64,000 nucleotides of DNA from CAZRHR01 sp964578885 (GTDB taxonomy: Bacteria > Bacteroidota > Bacteroidia > CAIKAF01), in the NCBI GenBank assembly GCA_964578885.1, contig CAZOEO010000005.1, positions 105,823-169,822 of the forward strand. The letters are read 5' to 3'. Within the stretch, counting starts at the first letter, position 1. Each line of letters begins with the position of its first letter. Below are positions 16,586 to 25,013 of the stretch, one piece after another. The notes beneath the pieces are model-generated. The model did no database searches, was not told the origin of the DNA, and saw nothing but the letters and a program-made list of their open reading frames with translations. The translations under genes were made by a program, and so were the position numbers.

Positions 16586-17572
16586 ATGAACAAAACAATT
16601 CTACATCTCAGTTCGGTATTCATGGCCAAACTGCTGCTAACGCCCATGGTTTTTGCCCAAGGGGTTGGTATTAACACCGCGGGAGCCACCCCGGATCCAT
16701 CGGCCATTTTGGATGCTTCAAGCACAACGCAAGGCTTTTTACCGCCACGCATGACCACCGCACAGCGAAATGCCATTAGCGCTCCGGCAGAGGGTTTAAT
16801 GATATACAACACAGATTTAAAATGCATACAGTTCAACAAAGGCACGTCTGCGATCCCCAACTGGTCGTGCACCGATGGAACCAATCAGAGTAATCCTTGT
16901 GGAACCAGCACGGTAACTTTTATCTATAATGGAGCGCCCGTAACCTATGGCACCGTCGTAGGTGCAAACTACAGGTGCTGGCTCGACCGTAACTTAGGAG
17001 CAAGCCAAGTGGCAACCTCCAGCACAGATCATCTATCTTATGGCGATTTCTTCCAATGGGGAAGAGGCGACGATGGGCACCAACGTATCAACTGGACCAG
17101 TGCCACCTCCGGCACGGCTGTGAACGTTTCTTCCAGTGCCACAAGCAATTCAATAACGCCTGGCAATGCTGATTTTCTCGGCCAAGGCGTGAATAACTGG
17201 TACACCGGAATGTCGCCCCACCCTGACTCGTTATGGCAAGGGGTTAACGGCATCAACAACCCTTGTCCAGCAGGTTGGAGAATACCTACACTCGCTGAAT
17301 TAATTGCTGAAAAAGACAGTTGGAGCAGTGATGACCCGGCCGGAGCTTTTGCCTCACCGCTTAAGTTGCCCATGGCTGGCATGCGCGCGTGGAACCAGCC
17401 TAACACTTTATGGAATGTCGGTGACCATGGCTTCTATTGGAGCAGCACCATTAGTAACAATCCACAAGGCGGCGTTTCACGCTACATCTACTTCGATTGG
17501 TGGAATTCAGCAACCCAAATAAGCCAAACCCAACGAACCAATGGCGTCAATGTTCGTTGCATTAAGGATTAA
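16586..17572 (+). CDS. Secreted FISUMP-domain protein
   Basis: 328 aa. The signal peptide is cut near VFAQ. Residues about 25-90 form a module (GVGINTAGATPDPSAILDAS, PPRMTTAQRNAI, EGLMIYNT) that also starts the proteins at 47451 and 50743. From about 105 onward is a FISUMP domain (Fibrobacter succinogenes major paralogous domain) with its usual marks CWLDRNLG, GDFFQWGRGDDGH, CPAGWRIPTLAE and a final VRCIKD. It is probably a surface or extracellular protein. No T9SS C-terminal domain is visible, so the export signal is unclear. It stands alone between two lipoprotein genes. Confidence 0.85.
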   Translation: MNKTILHLSSVFMAKLLLTPMVFAQGVGINTAGATPDPSAILDASSTTQGFLPPRMTTAQRNAISAPAEGLMIYNTDLKCIQFNKGTSAIPNWSCTDGTNQSNPCGTSTVTFIYNGAPVTYGTVVGANYRCWLDRNLGASQVATSSTDHLSYGDFFQWGRGDDGHQRINWTSATSGTAVNVSSSATSNSITPGNADFLGQGVNNWYTGMSPHPDSLWQGVNGINNPCPAGWRIPTLAELIAEKDSWSSDDPAGAFASPLKLPMAGMRAWNQPNTLWNVGDHGFYWSSTISNNPQGGVSRYIYFDWWNSATQISQTQRTNGVNVRCIKD

Positions 17573-18006
17573 TCCCATTTTCGAGTATCATCAGGAAAAA
17601 TTCAGTAGATCCTTGCCTGCTACCGGGCAAGCGCTTTTTTCGTCATGAAAAAATAATCTCCTACTGCCTGGCGTTCACCTTCCATCTATGCATGGCCGCG
17701 AAAAAATCTTGCTTTATCAGCTTCTTTTTCCGCACATGGAGGGCAACGCCATATCTGCTTCATCGGCAGGATGCACTAAAGCGATTTTCACCAAAACCTA
17801 TGCTTATGCAAGGCCCATTTCACACCCTTTCGGGTATCTAAAAATCGATTTTTCCTCTTTGATGTTATCATTCATACCATGCCCCTGCCTCCCTTGGGCC
17901 GTCCAAACGTTGACCTCAAAAAATTAAACAATAAAAGGCCACACAATGTCTCATTTGCAAAAATTCTCTCGACTTTTGTACCACGATATCAACCCTTAAA
18001 CACGCC
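17573..18006. other. 434-base intergenic region
   Basis: It contains a weak terminator-like hairpin with a T run (17612-17641). I see no gene, repeat or clear promoter in the remainder. Confidence 0.5.
17612..17641 (+). terminator. Possible terminator after the FISUMP gene
   Basis: A 6-bp stem CTTGCC / GGCAAG with an 8-base loop, then GCGC and a run of six T. The stem is short, so support is moderate. Confidence 0.5.
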
Positions 18007-18861
18007 ATGAAACGAACCACCATCACCTTCCTGCTTTGCATACTTTGGCTAATCGCCTGTCAACAACCCAAAGGAAAACCTTTAGCGCAAAAAGTACTAC
18101 CCGCCGAAATAGGGGAAGTGCCCGAGGAAATCACCATCGAAAATGACGGTTATGAAGGTTGGCCCTCAAAACACACCCCGAAAGAAATCGAAAGAATTAA
18201 AAGAATCATTCGACTCTTTAAAGAACGTGAGATCGCTGAACTGGCTACGCTTTTCAGATATCCTATTGAAAGGGAAATCCCTGTACCCTGGATAAAGGAC
18301 GAAAAGGAATTTGTTCAGCGCTTCGATGAGCTTTTTGACACCGCCTTTGTCAATGAATTGGCAAAAGGGAACATGGAGGACTGGACGGTAGGAAGCATTA
18401 CTCGAATAGGCTATAAAGAATACAGAATATATCTATTTGATTCTTTGATAGATGGTGTTAACTATCAAAGTCCCAAAGAGAAAATACTGCAACAAGCGCT
18501 CATCCAAAAAGAAAAGGAAAACCTACACCCAACTTTAAGGAGGTTTGAAAAGCCTATTTTTAAAGTAATAACAGATAACTTCTTGATTCGTATCGATCAA
18601 ATAAAGCCTAGATTATACCGCTATGCCTCGTGGAAAAGAGGCGCATATGAAGCTTCCCGCCCGGACCTGGTGCTGCAAAATGATAGCATAACGGATATGA
18701 GCAGCGGCGGAAACCATGCTTATCCATTTAACAATGGCCCCTACCGGTACGTGATACATCGGAACATTGTGGGTTGTGAGACCACGCCTCCTTTTACCTT
18801 GGATGTGGAAAAAAATGGCCATTCGTTGCATCGTGAAGGGGGAGATTTTGCGATTCAGTGA
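18007..18861 (+). CDS. Lipoprotein of unknown function, 284 aa
   Basis: From an ATG. The signal peptide ends in a lipobox (LIAC, cysteine at about 18). The mature part is highly charged and mostly helical, with a central region KRIIRLFKEREIAELATLF that suggests a substrate- or partner-binding helical domain. I do not recognise the family. It is a single gene without a clear operon partner. Confidence 0.75.
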   Translation: MKRTTITFLLCILWLIACQQPKGKPLAQKVLPAEIGEVPEEITIENDGYEGWPSKHTPKEIERIKRIIRLFKEREIAELATLFRYPIEREIPVPWIKDEKEFVQRFDELFDTAFVNELAKGNMEDWTVGSITRIGYKEYRIYLFDSLIDGVNYQSPKEKILQQALIQKEKENLHPTLRRFEKPIFKVITDNFLIRIDQIKPRLYRYASWKRGAYEASRPDLVLQNDSITDMSSGGNHAYPFNNGPYRYVIHRNIVGCETTPPFTLDVEKNGHSLHREGGDFAIQ

Positions 18862-19626
18862 GAAGGATATACCTCTACCAAAAAGGATAAGCCAGGTCAT
18901 TTGCTCCAGGGAGTAAAATGCTTCATTCCAAGAGGCCACCACTGACCACAGCACATGTTTCCACATTTCAGGTTCGGAAGGAAACAAACGGATTAACGGA
19001 TTTGATCTATCTAAGGCCATTTCGCATAATCCATCCACTGCTATTATCGTTGGTATAATATGATTGGTTTATGGTAAAGCGCATAGACCTATTTCAGACG
19101 TATTGTCAAAAAATACCGTTTTTAATACCAATGGTCCACGAACTCTAATAGGCAGGAACCGGAGATCCAGCTGCCGTAAAAGGACAGCTTCCAGAAGCAA
19201 TAAATGGTAAAATGGTCAGGATAAAAGATGTAAATAAGGATTTCGTTTCAGCCAATGTATATGCACCCTGGACATATGGGCAACAGAATGAATACAAATA
19301 AATCAAACCAATGTGACGGTATGCAGACACGAAAGGTCCCATGTACAAAACCAAAGCATCAACGTTCCCGGTGGAAAGTAGGCTTTTGAATAAAAAGAAT
19401 TTGATATTTATTTGAAAAAGCGATGGTACTTCAAAAAGCGGGACGGATAGGTTCGACCGTTTAATGCGCTAAACCGGCAAAATGTCCGGCCAGCAAAGGA
19501 AAATGGGTTTGACCCATAGATTACATGCTTGTTGTAAAAACAAGGCAAGGGCATCGCACCAAGAAAAGTAATGCATAAAAAAAAGCCGGAACTTTCGTCC
19601 CGGCTTTTTACAGTATAAATGGTTAT
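18862..19626. other. 765-base region without a supported gene
   Basis: Only short open frames with poor starts are present. Apart from the terminator at 19580 I see no repeat, RNA gene or promoter. It may hold decayed sequence. Confidence 0.5.
19580..19609. terminator. Bidirectional terminator of the T9SS cargo gene
   Basis: 10-bp stem AAAAAGCCGG / CCGGCTTTTT with a 10-base loop; the A and T runs allow it to act in both directions. It lies 18 bases past the end of the leftward gene. Confidence 0.9.
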
Positions 19627-21687
19627 TTAGTGCATCACTACAAACTTCTGAGTTACTTCTTTTCCACCAGCGGTGAACGTGAAGAAGTAAGTTCCTGAAG
19701 CATATTGAGTAGTGTTTACATTCACCTCATGGCTTCCGGACTGTTGCATGCCTGGAGCGATGGTTTCCATGATACGACCTTGGATATCACGCACTTCAAT
19801 GGTTACATTAGAAGCATCATGCAAAGTGTATTCAATTTTGGTGAAAGCATCCGCAGGGTTAGGATAATTCTGGCTGAGGAAGAACTGACCATAGTCACCA
19901 ATCTCAGTAGCTACACCTAAAGGCAGATCTTTGAATCCAAGACGGATACCAGCCACAGAGTTTCCGGAAATAATGAACCAGTCTCCGGTGTCATCATCAT
20001 TACCATTAGGAAGGTAGTACAGAGAAATCTGTCCTTGGTGACGGTCGCCGGAGGTAGCACCTACTACGATTTTAGACGTAGGATCGTTTGGCGCAGTTGG
20101 AGGTGAATCCAATTTGATACCACCATAGAAGAAACCGTTGGTTAAGGTAGTAGGAGCAGTCAACTTCATGCGAAGGAATTTTCCTTGCTCACCTTGGTTC
20201 CATGCAGGAATGGTGAATGGGTTACCAACAGCAATCGGAGTGAAAGCACCGGTTTGGTTAGAACGGGTAGCGATGAAAGGCTCCAATACAGTACCTGGGG
20301 TAGTTACACGTCCATTTCCAGCATCAGCGCGGAAATATACTTCGATGAAATATACGTCAGCAGGTTCAAACACTTCGAAGCGAGAAACCACTTGGAAAGG
20401 CTCAAGATTGATGGAAGAGAAAGCGGAAGGGCTATTGTTGTGGAACAAGAAATCAATGTTTCCACCAGTAGCCGTGATGCGATCCATGGCATAGATGGTG
20501 TCATTGATGGTCCAGTTGTGGGTAAACGAGTTATCGTTGGGGTTCATGGCATCTGGACCACCTAAACCGAAAGAAATAATTTCAGTGGTGTAGTTGGCTA
20601 CAGTTGTCATGGGAGTGATAGGGAAATCACGACGGATAAAAGTGGTAGCACCTGGGTTTAGGTTGTAGGTAACAGAGTCACCGGCAACCATGGTAGTACC
20701 ATTCATAATCCGGAATACGGTACGTACTTGTTGTGCAGAAGAACCGTTGTTGGTTACTTGGGCACCCCAGAAGATAGAGTCACGTGCAGAAATAACATCT
20801 ACAGGAACCTGATACCATTTTCCGAAAAGGGTGTCACCGGAGGTGAAAGCCGCTACGTTCATGAATTCGAAGGTGTAGAGAGGATCAGCCTGAGCAATCT
20901 CATAAGCCTGTGGCGTTCCAATCACGATGTCATCAATCATCCAACCATAGTAGCCTCCATCCCAGTTGAAACGGATTTGTACGCTATCAGCACCACCGGC
21001 AGCAGCCATAGGAATGAATACGGTTCCGGTATCTTGGGCATTTACATCTGTGGTCGCCGTCCAAGCATTGATCCATTGACCAGCAGAGCCAATGCGATAA
21101 TCTACTTTTGGAGATGAGATGAAAGCGCGAAGCTTATGTTCGAACTTCAAAGTAGGCGCAGCCGAAGAAGACATGTCGATCCAGGGAGACTCCAGGTGAG
21201 ACACTTGAGGAGAAGGAGCGGGTCCTGTTCCAAGTGCACCTGCACAGGTAGAACCTTGGTCATCTAGCCAGTTAGAGTCAAAAATCATAAAACCATTGTT
21301 GGCTGTTGTACTCACAATGGGTGACCAGTTTGGAGCTGAGTAGCAAGCACCACGTGATCCAATGGTGTTGTTTGGGTTGGTGCTAGGACCACGATATTCC
21401 CAAGCCGCATCAACGTCGTTGGCCAAAGCACCTTGCGCGCCAGACGAAGACTGACGGAAAGTATTAGTCCATGCGCCGTTTTCACCAGCCAATCCATTGC
21501 CCCATGTTTCGATATAAACTGTGTCAATGAACGGGGAAGCAGTACCTCCTAAAAGAGGAATTTGATTTTGCTCGGTGCGAACTGCATCATTTGCAACTGC
21601 CGAGCGGAGTGCCCGGAATTGTACAGATTGTGCAGACACCATGCCAACTGTGGCTATGGATAAGCCAAGAGTAACGATGTGTTTCAT
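19627..21687 (-). CDS. Large secreted protein with type IX secretion C-terminal sorting domain
   Basis: 686 aa from an ATG. The signal peptide is cut near VSAQ. Residues about 50-270 look like a beta-sandwich (MAM/jelly-roll type) with TVYIETWGNGLAGENGAW and a WMIDDIVIG motif. The final 80 residues are a T9SS type A sorting domain: QNYPNPADAFTKIEYTL, VRDIQGR, a GTYFF segment and terminal QKFVVMH. It is exported and then fixed to, or released from, the cell surface by the type IX system. The gene has a single-gene terminator. The catalytic or binding function is unknown. Confidence 0.88.
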   Translation of the reverse strand: MKHIVTLGLSIATVGMVSAQSVQFRALRSAVANDAVRTEQNQIPLLGGTASPFIDTVYIETWGNGLAGENGAWTNTFRQSSSGAQGALANDVDAAWEYRGPSTNPNNTIGSRGACYSAPNWSPIVSTTANNGFMIFDSNWLDDQGSTCAGALGTGPAPSPQVSHLESPWIDMSSSAAPTLKFEHKLRAFISSPKVDYRIGSAGQWINAWTATTDVNAQDTGTVFIPMAAAGGADSVQIRFNWDGGYYGWMIDDIVIGTPQAYEIAQADPLYTFEFMNVAAFTSGDTLFGKWYQVPVDVISARDSIFWGAQVTNNGSSAQQVRTVFRIMNGTTMVAGDSVTYNLNPGATTFIRRDFPITPMTTVANYTTEIISFGLGGPDAMNPNDNSFTHNWTINDTIYAMDRITATGGNIDFLFHNNSPSAFSSINLEPFQVVSRFEVFEPADVYFIEVYFRADAGNGRVTTPGTVLEPFIATRSNQTGAFTPIAVGNPFTIPAWNQGEQGKFLRMKLTAPTTLTNGFFYGGIKLDSPPTAPNDPTSKIVVGATSGDRHQGQISLYYLPNGNDDDTGDWFIISGNSVAGIRLGFKDLPLGVATEIGDYGQFFLSQNYPNPADAFTKIEYTLHDASNVTIEVRDIQGRIMETIAPGMQQSGSHEVNVNTTQYASGTYFFTFTAGGKEVTQKFVVMH

Positions 21688-21765
21688 TTTTTTGCGTTAA
21701 ATAACCTGACCACTAAGTTAAATTTAAATTATGAATAAATTCAAAATTTGCGCAAACTAATTTAA

Positions 21766-22188
21766 CTATATATCCGATTTTTTGGGCTTTGCATCTTCCT
21801 TTAATCCAATGATTCCAAGAAGAATAAGCCCCATTCCTATCAGCGCGTTGAGGTGTGGTGCTTCTCCTTTTCCCAATGATTCTACCAGTGCTGTAAAACC
21901 AAGGGCGAGGCCTGTCCAAACTCCAAACGCCACGCTGGAAGGAATGTGCTTTAATGCTTTATAGAAGAAATAGGCATTTCCAACGCCGAGCAAGACATAT
22001 GCCAGCAACGAAATAAGAAGCAGTCGGCCTTCCGCATCCCACAATGCGCCTGTATACAAAAGATCCATATGAAATCCACTCAATCCCTGTATGGCATATA
22101 GCCATCCTGTTTCCATTAATGACGCTACCACCAGCCAGAGCCAAGCGCTTAAAGATGTTTTTTGAGGGGATTTCATTTGCTGCTCCAT
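21766..22188 (-). CDS. SMR-family transporter subunit with the essential Glu
   Basis: 140 aa, four hydrophobic segments. The first contains LVVASLMETGWLYAIQ, matching SMR/Gdx proteins, where the membrane glutamate (E26 here) binds proton and substrate. VWTGLALGFTALVE matches the third helix. It is longer than the usual 105-110 aa because of an insertion of about 20 residues between segments 1 and 2 and an added N-terminus. It overlaps the partner gene by 16 bases and is the last gene of the operon. Substrate is unknown; such pairs export cationic compounds or guanidinium-like molecules. Confidence 0.82.
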   Translation of the reverse strand: MEQQMKSPQKTSLSAWLWLVVASLMETGWLYAIQGLSGFHMDLLYTGALWDAEGRLLLISLLAYVLLGVGNAYFFYKALKHIPSSVAFGVWTGLALGFTALVESLGKGEAPHLNALIGMGLILLGIIGLKEDAKPKKSDI

Positions 22189-22544
22189 TGTAAAAGCATG
22201 GTTCCGACAAGAATAAAACCCAGAAAGAGCAAGGTACGTAATGCTGGTTTTTTTCGCATACGCAAATGATCGACCACTGCGGCCAATACCATTACCACTC
22301 CTGTCCAGCTAGCATATACCAATGCAGCAGACATGGTTTGCATGGCTTTTCCTAACATGGCCACATTCCCAATACCAAACGCAAGGTAACCCACGGCAGG
22401 CCACAAACCCTGCCAACGCATCATCCAGGATGCGCGCTTTGAAAAAACCATTTTTAAACGTGGAAAGGAAAAATGCTCTGTCGCACTTAACCAACCCACC
22501 TGAAGCACTGCTCCAATAAGTACAAACCAAATCCAAGCCTGCAT
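22173..22544 (-). CDS. SMR-family transporter subunit with Gln in place of the essential Glu
   Basis: 123 aa, four hydrophobic segments. The first reads FVLIGAVLQVGWLSAT: the position of the conserved membrane glutamate is glutamine (Q15, codon CAG). YASWTGVVMVLAAVVD matches helix 3. It shares one base with the stop of the hydroxylase gene before it and overlaps the partner gene by 16 bases, so the two are translationally coupled. It likely forms a heterodimer with the Glu-carrying subunit. Confidence 0.82.
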   Translation of the reverse strand: MQAWIWFVLIGAVLQVGWLSATEHFSFPRLKMVFSKRASWMMRWQGLWPAVGYLAFGIGNVAMLGKAMQTMSAALVYASWTGVVMVLAAVVDHLRMRKKPALRTLLFLGFILVGTMLLQWSSK

Positions 22545-23551
22545 TAAGTCCGATCCGCAAGTTCTGGCTTAGGACCAAATTCTTCAGTCACCTGCAGCGG
22601 TCCTTTAGGAAAGAAAAAATGCTGCCAGGAGATTGGCATCCATCGATAGGTCAGATTCAAAAGTTGCACACGTAACAACCATAATTTTCCCAATGGCTGT
22701 TCCGGAGATTCAGCGCGGCCTACGTGAAAACGAAAGACCGAAAACACATGTTGTGCGAACCATCCTCGGGGAAAACGATACCAAACGCCATAACGTCTCG
22801 GAGGTATACCGGGCCTGTAAGCCGTTCCAAACAAATAATCCCAGATGGAAAACTTGGTGCCAAAATTGGCGTGATAGACTTCGGCATGATCTGCGTGGTG
22901 CCATAAATGCAATTCCGGGCCATTGATGATATAACCTAATTTTCCCAGATTTACCCGCAGATTTGCGTGAATAAATTGTCCCCACATGGCGTCCAGAAGT
23001 GCTTTAATGGGCACCACCACCGCGGCCGTTTCCAAATCCAGTAAAAAGAAAATGGGGGCAAACTCAATGGTTTGATTAATTACAATTTCCAGCATGTGTG
23101 ACCTCGACCCGGCCAGCCAATCAACTTGTTCTACGGAATGATGCGCTTCATGCGTGCGCCACAGCCACTTATTTGCATGCTGCAACCGGTGAAACCAGTA
23201 AATATAAAAATCGTGGGTCACCAAAAAGAATAAGATAATAGCCCAAACAGGCCAGTGGCTGATATATCCGGATTCAGCCAATCCTAACCCGGTTTTAGCC
23301 GGCGCAATCACATAATCGAAAATCAAAATTTTTAGAAAAAAACTTTGGATAAAAGTGTACCAAATAAGGTCAATCCAGAATCCTTTCCGAAAAAAGGAAA
23401 GCCCTTTCCGGTAAGGGAAAAGGCGTTCCAAAGTTATCAGAACCACCATGTAACCAAGAAGAATCATGGTACAAAGGGTTTCTACCGACCAGCTTAAAAA
23501 AATGCCGAACGGTTCTAGTGCAGGAATAAGCGATGTTCCGGGTAGGTTCAT
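22544..23551 (-). CDS. Sterol desaturase / fatty acid hydroxylase family membrane enzyme
   Basis: 335 aa with four or five membrane segments. The di-iron histidine motifs of the superfamily are present: HDFYIYWFHRLQH, HEAHHS and LWHHADH. It would hydroxylate or desaturate a lipid at the inner membrane using oxygen; the substrate cannot be told from sequence. It starts in an ATGA overlap with the NeuB-like gene and shares one base with the following SMR gene, so it is firmly within this operon. Confidence 0.88.
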   Translation of the reverse strand: MNLPGTSLIPALEPFGIFLSWSVETLCTMILLGYMVVLITLERLFPYRKGLSFFRKGFWIDLIWYTFIQSFFLKILIFDYVIAPAKTGLGLAESGYISHWPVWAIILFFLVTHDFYIYWFHRLQHANKWLWRTHEAHHSVEQVDWLAGSRSHMLEIVINQTIEFAPIFFLLDLETAAVVVPIKALLDAMWGQFIHANLRVNLGKLGYIINGPELHLWHHADHAEVYHANFGTKFSIWDYLFGTAYRPGIPPRRYGVWYRFPRGWFAQHVFSVFRFHVGRAESPEQPLGKLWLLRVQLLNLTYRWMPISWQHFFFPKGPLQVTEEFGPKPELADRT

Positions 23552-24435
23552 TCGTCTAAATGTACACGGCGCAGACGTTTACGGGGCTCAACTTCGCTGT
23601 CGTACACCCTTTTCACGCCATCGCCCATGGCTTTTTCAATGTCTCTTATGTTTCTTACAAGGCGGGCCATTCCTTCGGGCTCTACCGAAGCAGCATGGTC
23701 TGTTCCCCACATGGCACGGTCCAGCGTAAAGTGTCTTTCTACGAAAGTAGCGCCCATGGCCACAGCGGCAAGGGTTGTGGCTAAACCGGTTTCATGACCG
23801 CTATAACCGATTGGCACACCGGGGAATTGCTCTTTAAGGGTATGAATCATGCGCAGATTCAGCTCCGCGGGATCACAAGGGTATGCGGAAGTAGAATGAG
23901 CAATCATGAGATTTTCCGTACCGACTGCTTTTACAGCGATTTGAATTTCGTCCTGGGTGCTCATTCCGGTGCTCAGCATAAGCGGACGTCCTGTGGCGCG
24001 TACTTTTTTGAGCAGCGGCAAATCGGTCAAGGAAGCAGACGCCATTTTATACATTACAGGCTTGAATTGCTCCATGAAATCCACACTGGGCTCATCCCAG
24101 CAAGATGCGAACCAGTCGATACCTTGCTCTTTGCAATAAGCATCAATGATGGCGAACTCAGGTGCTTCGAATTCTATGCGTTTTTTGTAGTCGATATAAG
24201 TCATTCGGCCCCATGGCGTATCACGTTCTTTGTCCCATTGGTCTCTGGGAACGCAGATTTCCGGGGTGCGTTTTTGAAATTTCACGGCATCACAACCCGC
24301 TTTCACGGCAGCGTCGATGAGTTGTTTTGCAATGTCCATCTCGCCATTATGGTTGATTCCAATTTCAGCGATAATATAGGTAGGATGACCATCACCGACA
24401 AAGCGACCGCCACCGATATCTACTGTTCTGTTCAT
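23548..24435 (-). CDS. NeuB-family nonulosonic acid synthase lacking the SAF domain
   Basis: 295 aa. A TIM barrel with AEIGINHNGEMDIAKQLIDA, DAVKFQKRTPE, LSTGMST, GYSGHETG and ERHFTLDR, all typical of NeuB, which condenses phosphoenolpyruvate with a mannose-derived sugar. The protein ends after the barrel, so the C-terminal SAF (antifreeze-like) domain of standard NeuB (about 340-350 aa) is absent. The ATGA overlap with the KdsC-like phosphatase suggests a phosphorylated intermediate (neuraminate-9-P or KDN-9-P), as in the KDN pathway of Bacteroides thetaiotaomicron. Confidence 0.88.
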   Translation of the reverse strand: MNRTVDIGGGRFVGDGHPTYIIAEIGINHNGEMDIAKQLIDAAVKAGCDAVKFQKRTPEICVPRDQWDKERDTPWGRMTYIDYKKRIEFEAPEFAIIDAYCKEQGIDWFASCWDEPSVDFMEQFKPVMYKMASASLTDLPLLKKVRATGRPLMLSTGMSTQDEIQIAVKAVGTENLMIAHSTSAYPCDPAELNLRMIHTLKEQFPGVPIGYSGHETGLATTLAAVAMGATFVERHFTLDRAMWGTDHAASVEPEGMARLVRNIRDIEKAMGDGVKRVYDSEVEPRKRLRRVHLDE

Positions 24436-24974
24436 TTGTTTTCGGAGTTGTTAAGTAAATATTTTGCGTAAATAATCAATTCTGCAAATTCGCGAAACGC
24501 GCCATATCCGCCTCGGGCTTCACAAATATAATCGGCTTCTGCTTTTGCAAAAGGCATGCCATCTGCTGGAGTAGCAGAGCATCCGACCCATGCCAAAGCT
24601 TCCACATCATTGGTATCGTCTCCTATAAAGGCTATTTCCTCTGGTGAAAAGCCATCTTTTTCAGCGATTTCTTTGAGCCATGTTCTTTTATCTGAGGCTC
24701 CCGGATAAAGTCGGGTAATTTTCAGTTTTTCTGCTCGTTTGGCAACAGATGAAGAATGTTCACCTGTCATGATGGAAGTTTCCACTCCAGCTAAATTACG
24801 GAGTCGTTCTACCCCCATCCCATCTCGAATAGAAAATCGCTTCATGACTTCACCATCTGGGCCGTAATAAACGCCATTGTCCGTGAGTACACCGTCACAA
24901 TCTGTCACCAGAAGTCGAATTTTACTCGCTTTGGCTAGTAATGCGGCAGAAACAGGAAACGTCATGGTTTTCAT
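24432..24974 (-). CDS. KdsC-like HAD phosphatase (nonulosonate-phosphate phosphatase)
   Basis: 180 aa. HAD subclass C0 as in KdsC: nucleophile Asp in VTDCDGVLTD (D25, D27), IRDGMGVERL, TGEHS, and GDDTNDVEAL. It would remove phosphate from KDO-8-P or a nine-carbon analogue. Its overlap with the NeuB-like synthase favours the nine-carbon product, though service in KDO synthesis alongside KdsB (49883) is also possible. It is the first gene of the operon. A TAAATTTG element lies 5 bases before the ATG. Confidence 0.85.
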   Translation of the reverse strand: MKTMTFPVSAALLAKASKIRLLVTDCDGVLTDNGVYYGPDGEVMKRFSIRDGMGVERLRNLAGVETSIMTGEHSSSVAKRAEKLKITRLYPGASDKRTWLKEIAEKDGFSPEEIAFIGDDTNDVEALAWVGCSATPADGMPFAKAEADYICEARGGYGAFREFAELIIYAKYLLNNSENK

Positions 24975-24979
24975 TGGAA

Positions 24980-24987
24980 CAAATTTA
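24980..24987 (-). promoter_or_regulatory. TAAATTTG promoter element of the nonulosonate operon
   Basis: Minus-strand TAAATTTG is followed by TTCCA and the ATG at 24974, so the transcript should have almost no leader. The -33 element is not convincing. Confidence 0.4.
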
Positions 24988-25013
24988 CACTTTAGTTCTA
25001 TTCATTGGAGATT

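Noticed and set aside
17688..17927. 79-codon plus-strand frame after the FISUMP gene
   Set aside because: No signal, domain or promoter; Pro/Cys-rich pattern without structure suggests chance.
18613..19038. 141-codon minus-strand frame opposite the lipoprotein gene
   Set aside because: More than half overlaps a well-supported gene on the other strand and the remainder shows no protein-like pattern.
19145..19354. 69-codon minus-strand frame with hydrophobic stretches
   Set aside because: Could be a membrane peptide but has no promoter and lies in a decayed-looking gap; not enough support.
24432..24974. Naming the phosphatase kdsC outright
   Set aside because: Its 4-base overlap with a NeuB-like synthase points as strongly to a nine-carbon sugar phosphate as to KDO-8-P, so no symbol was given.
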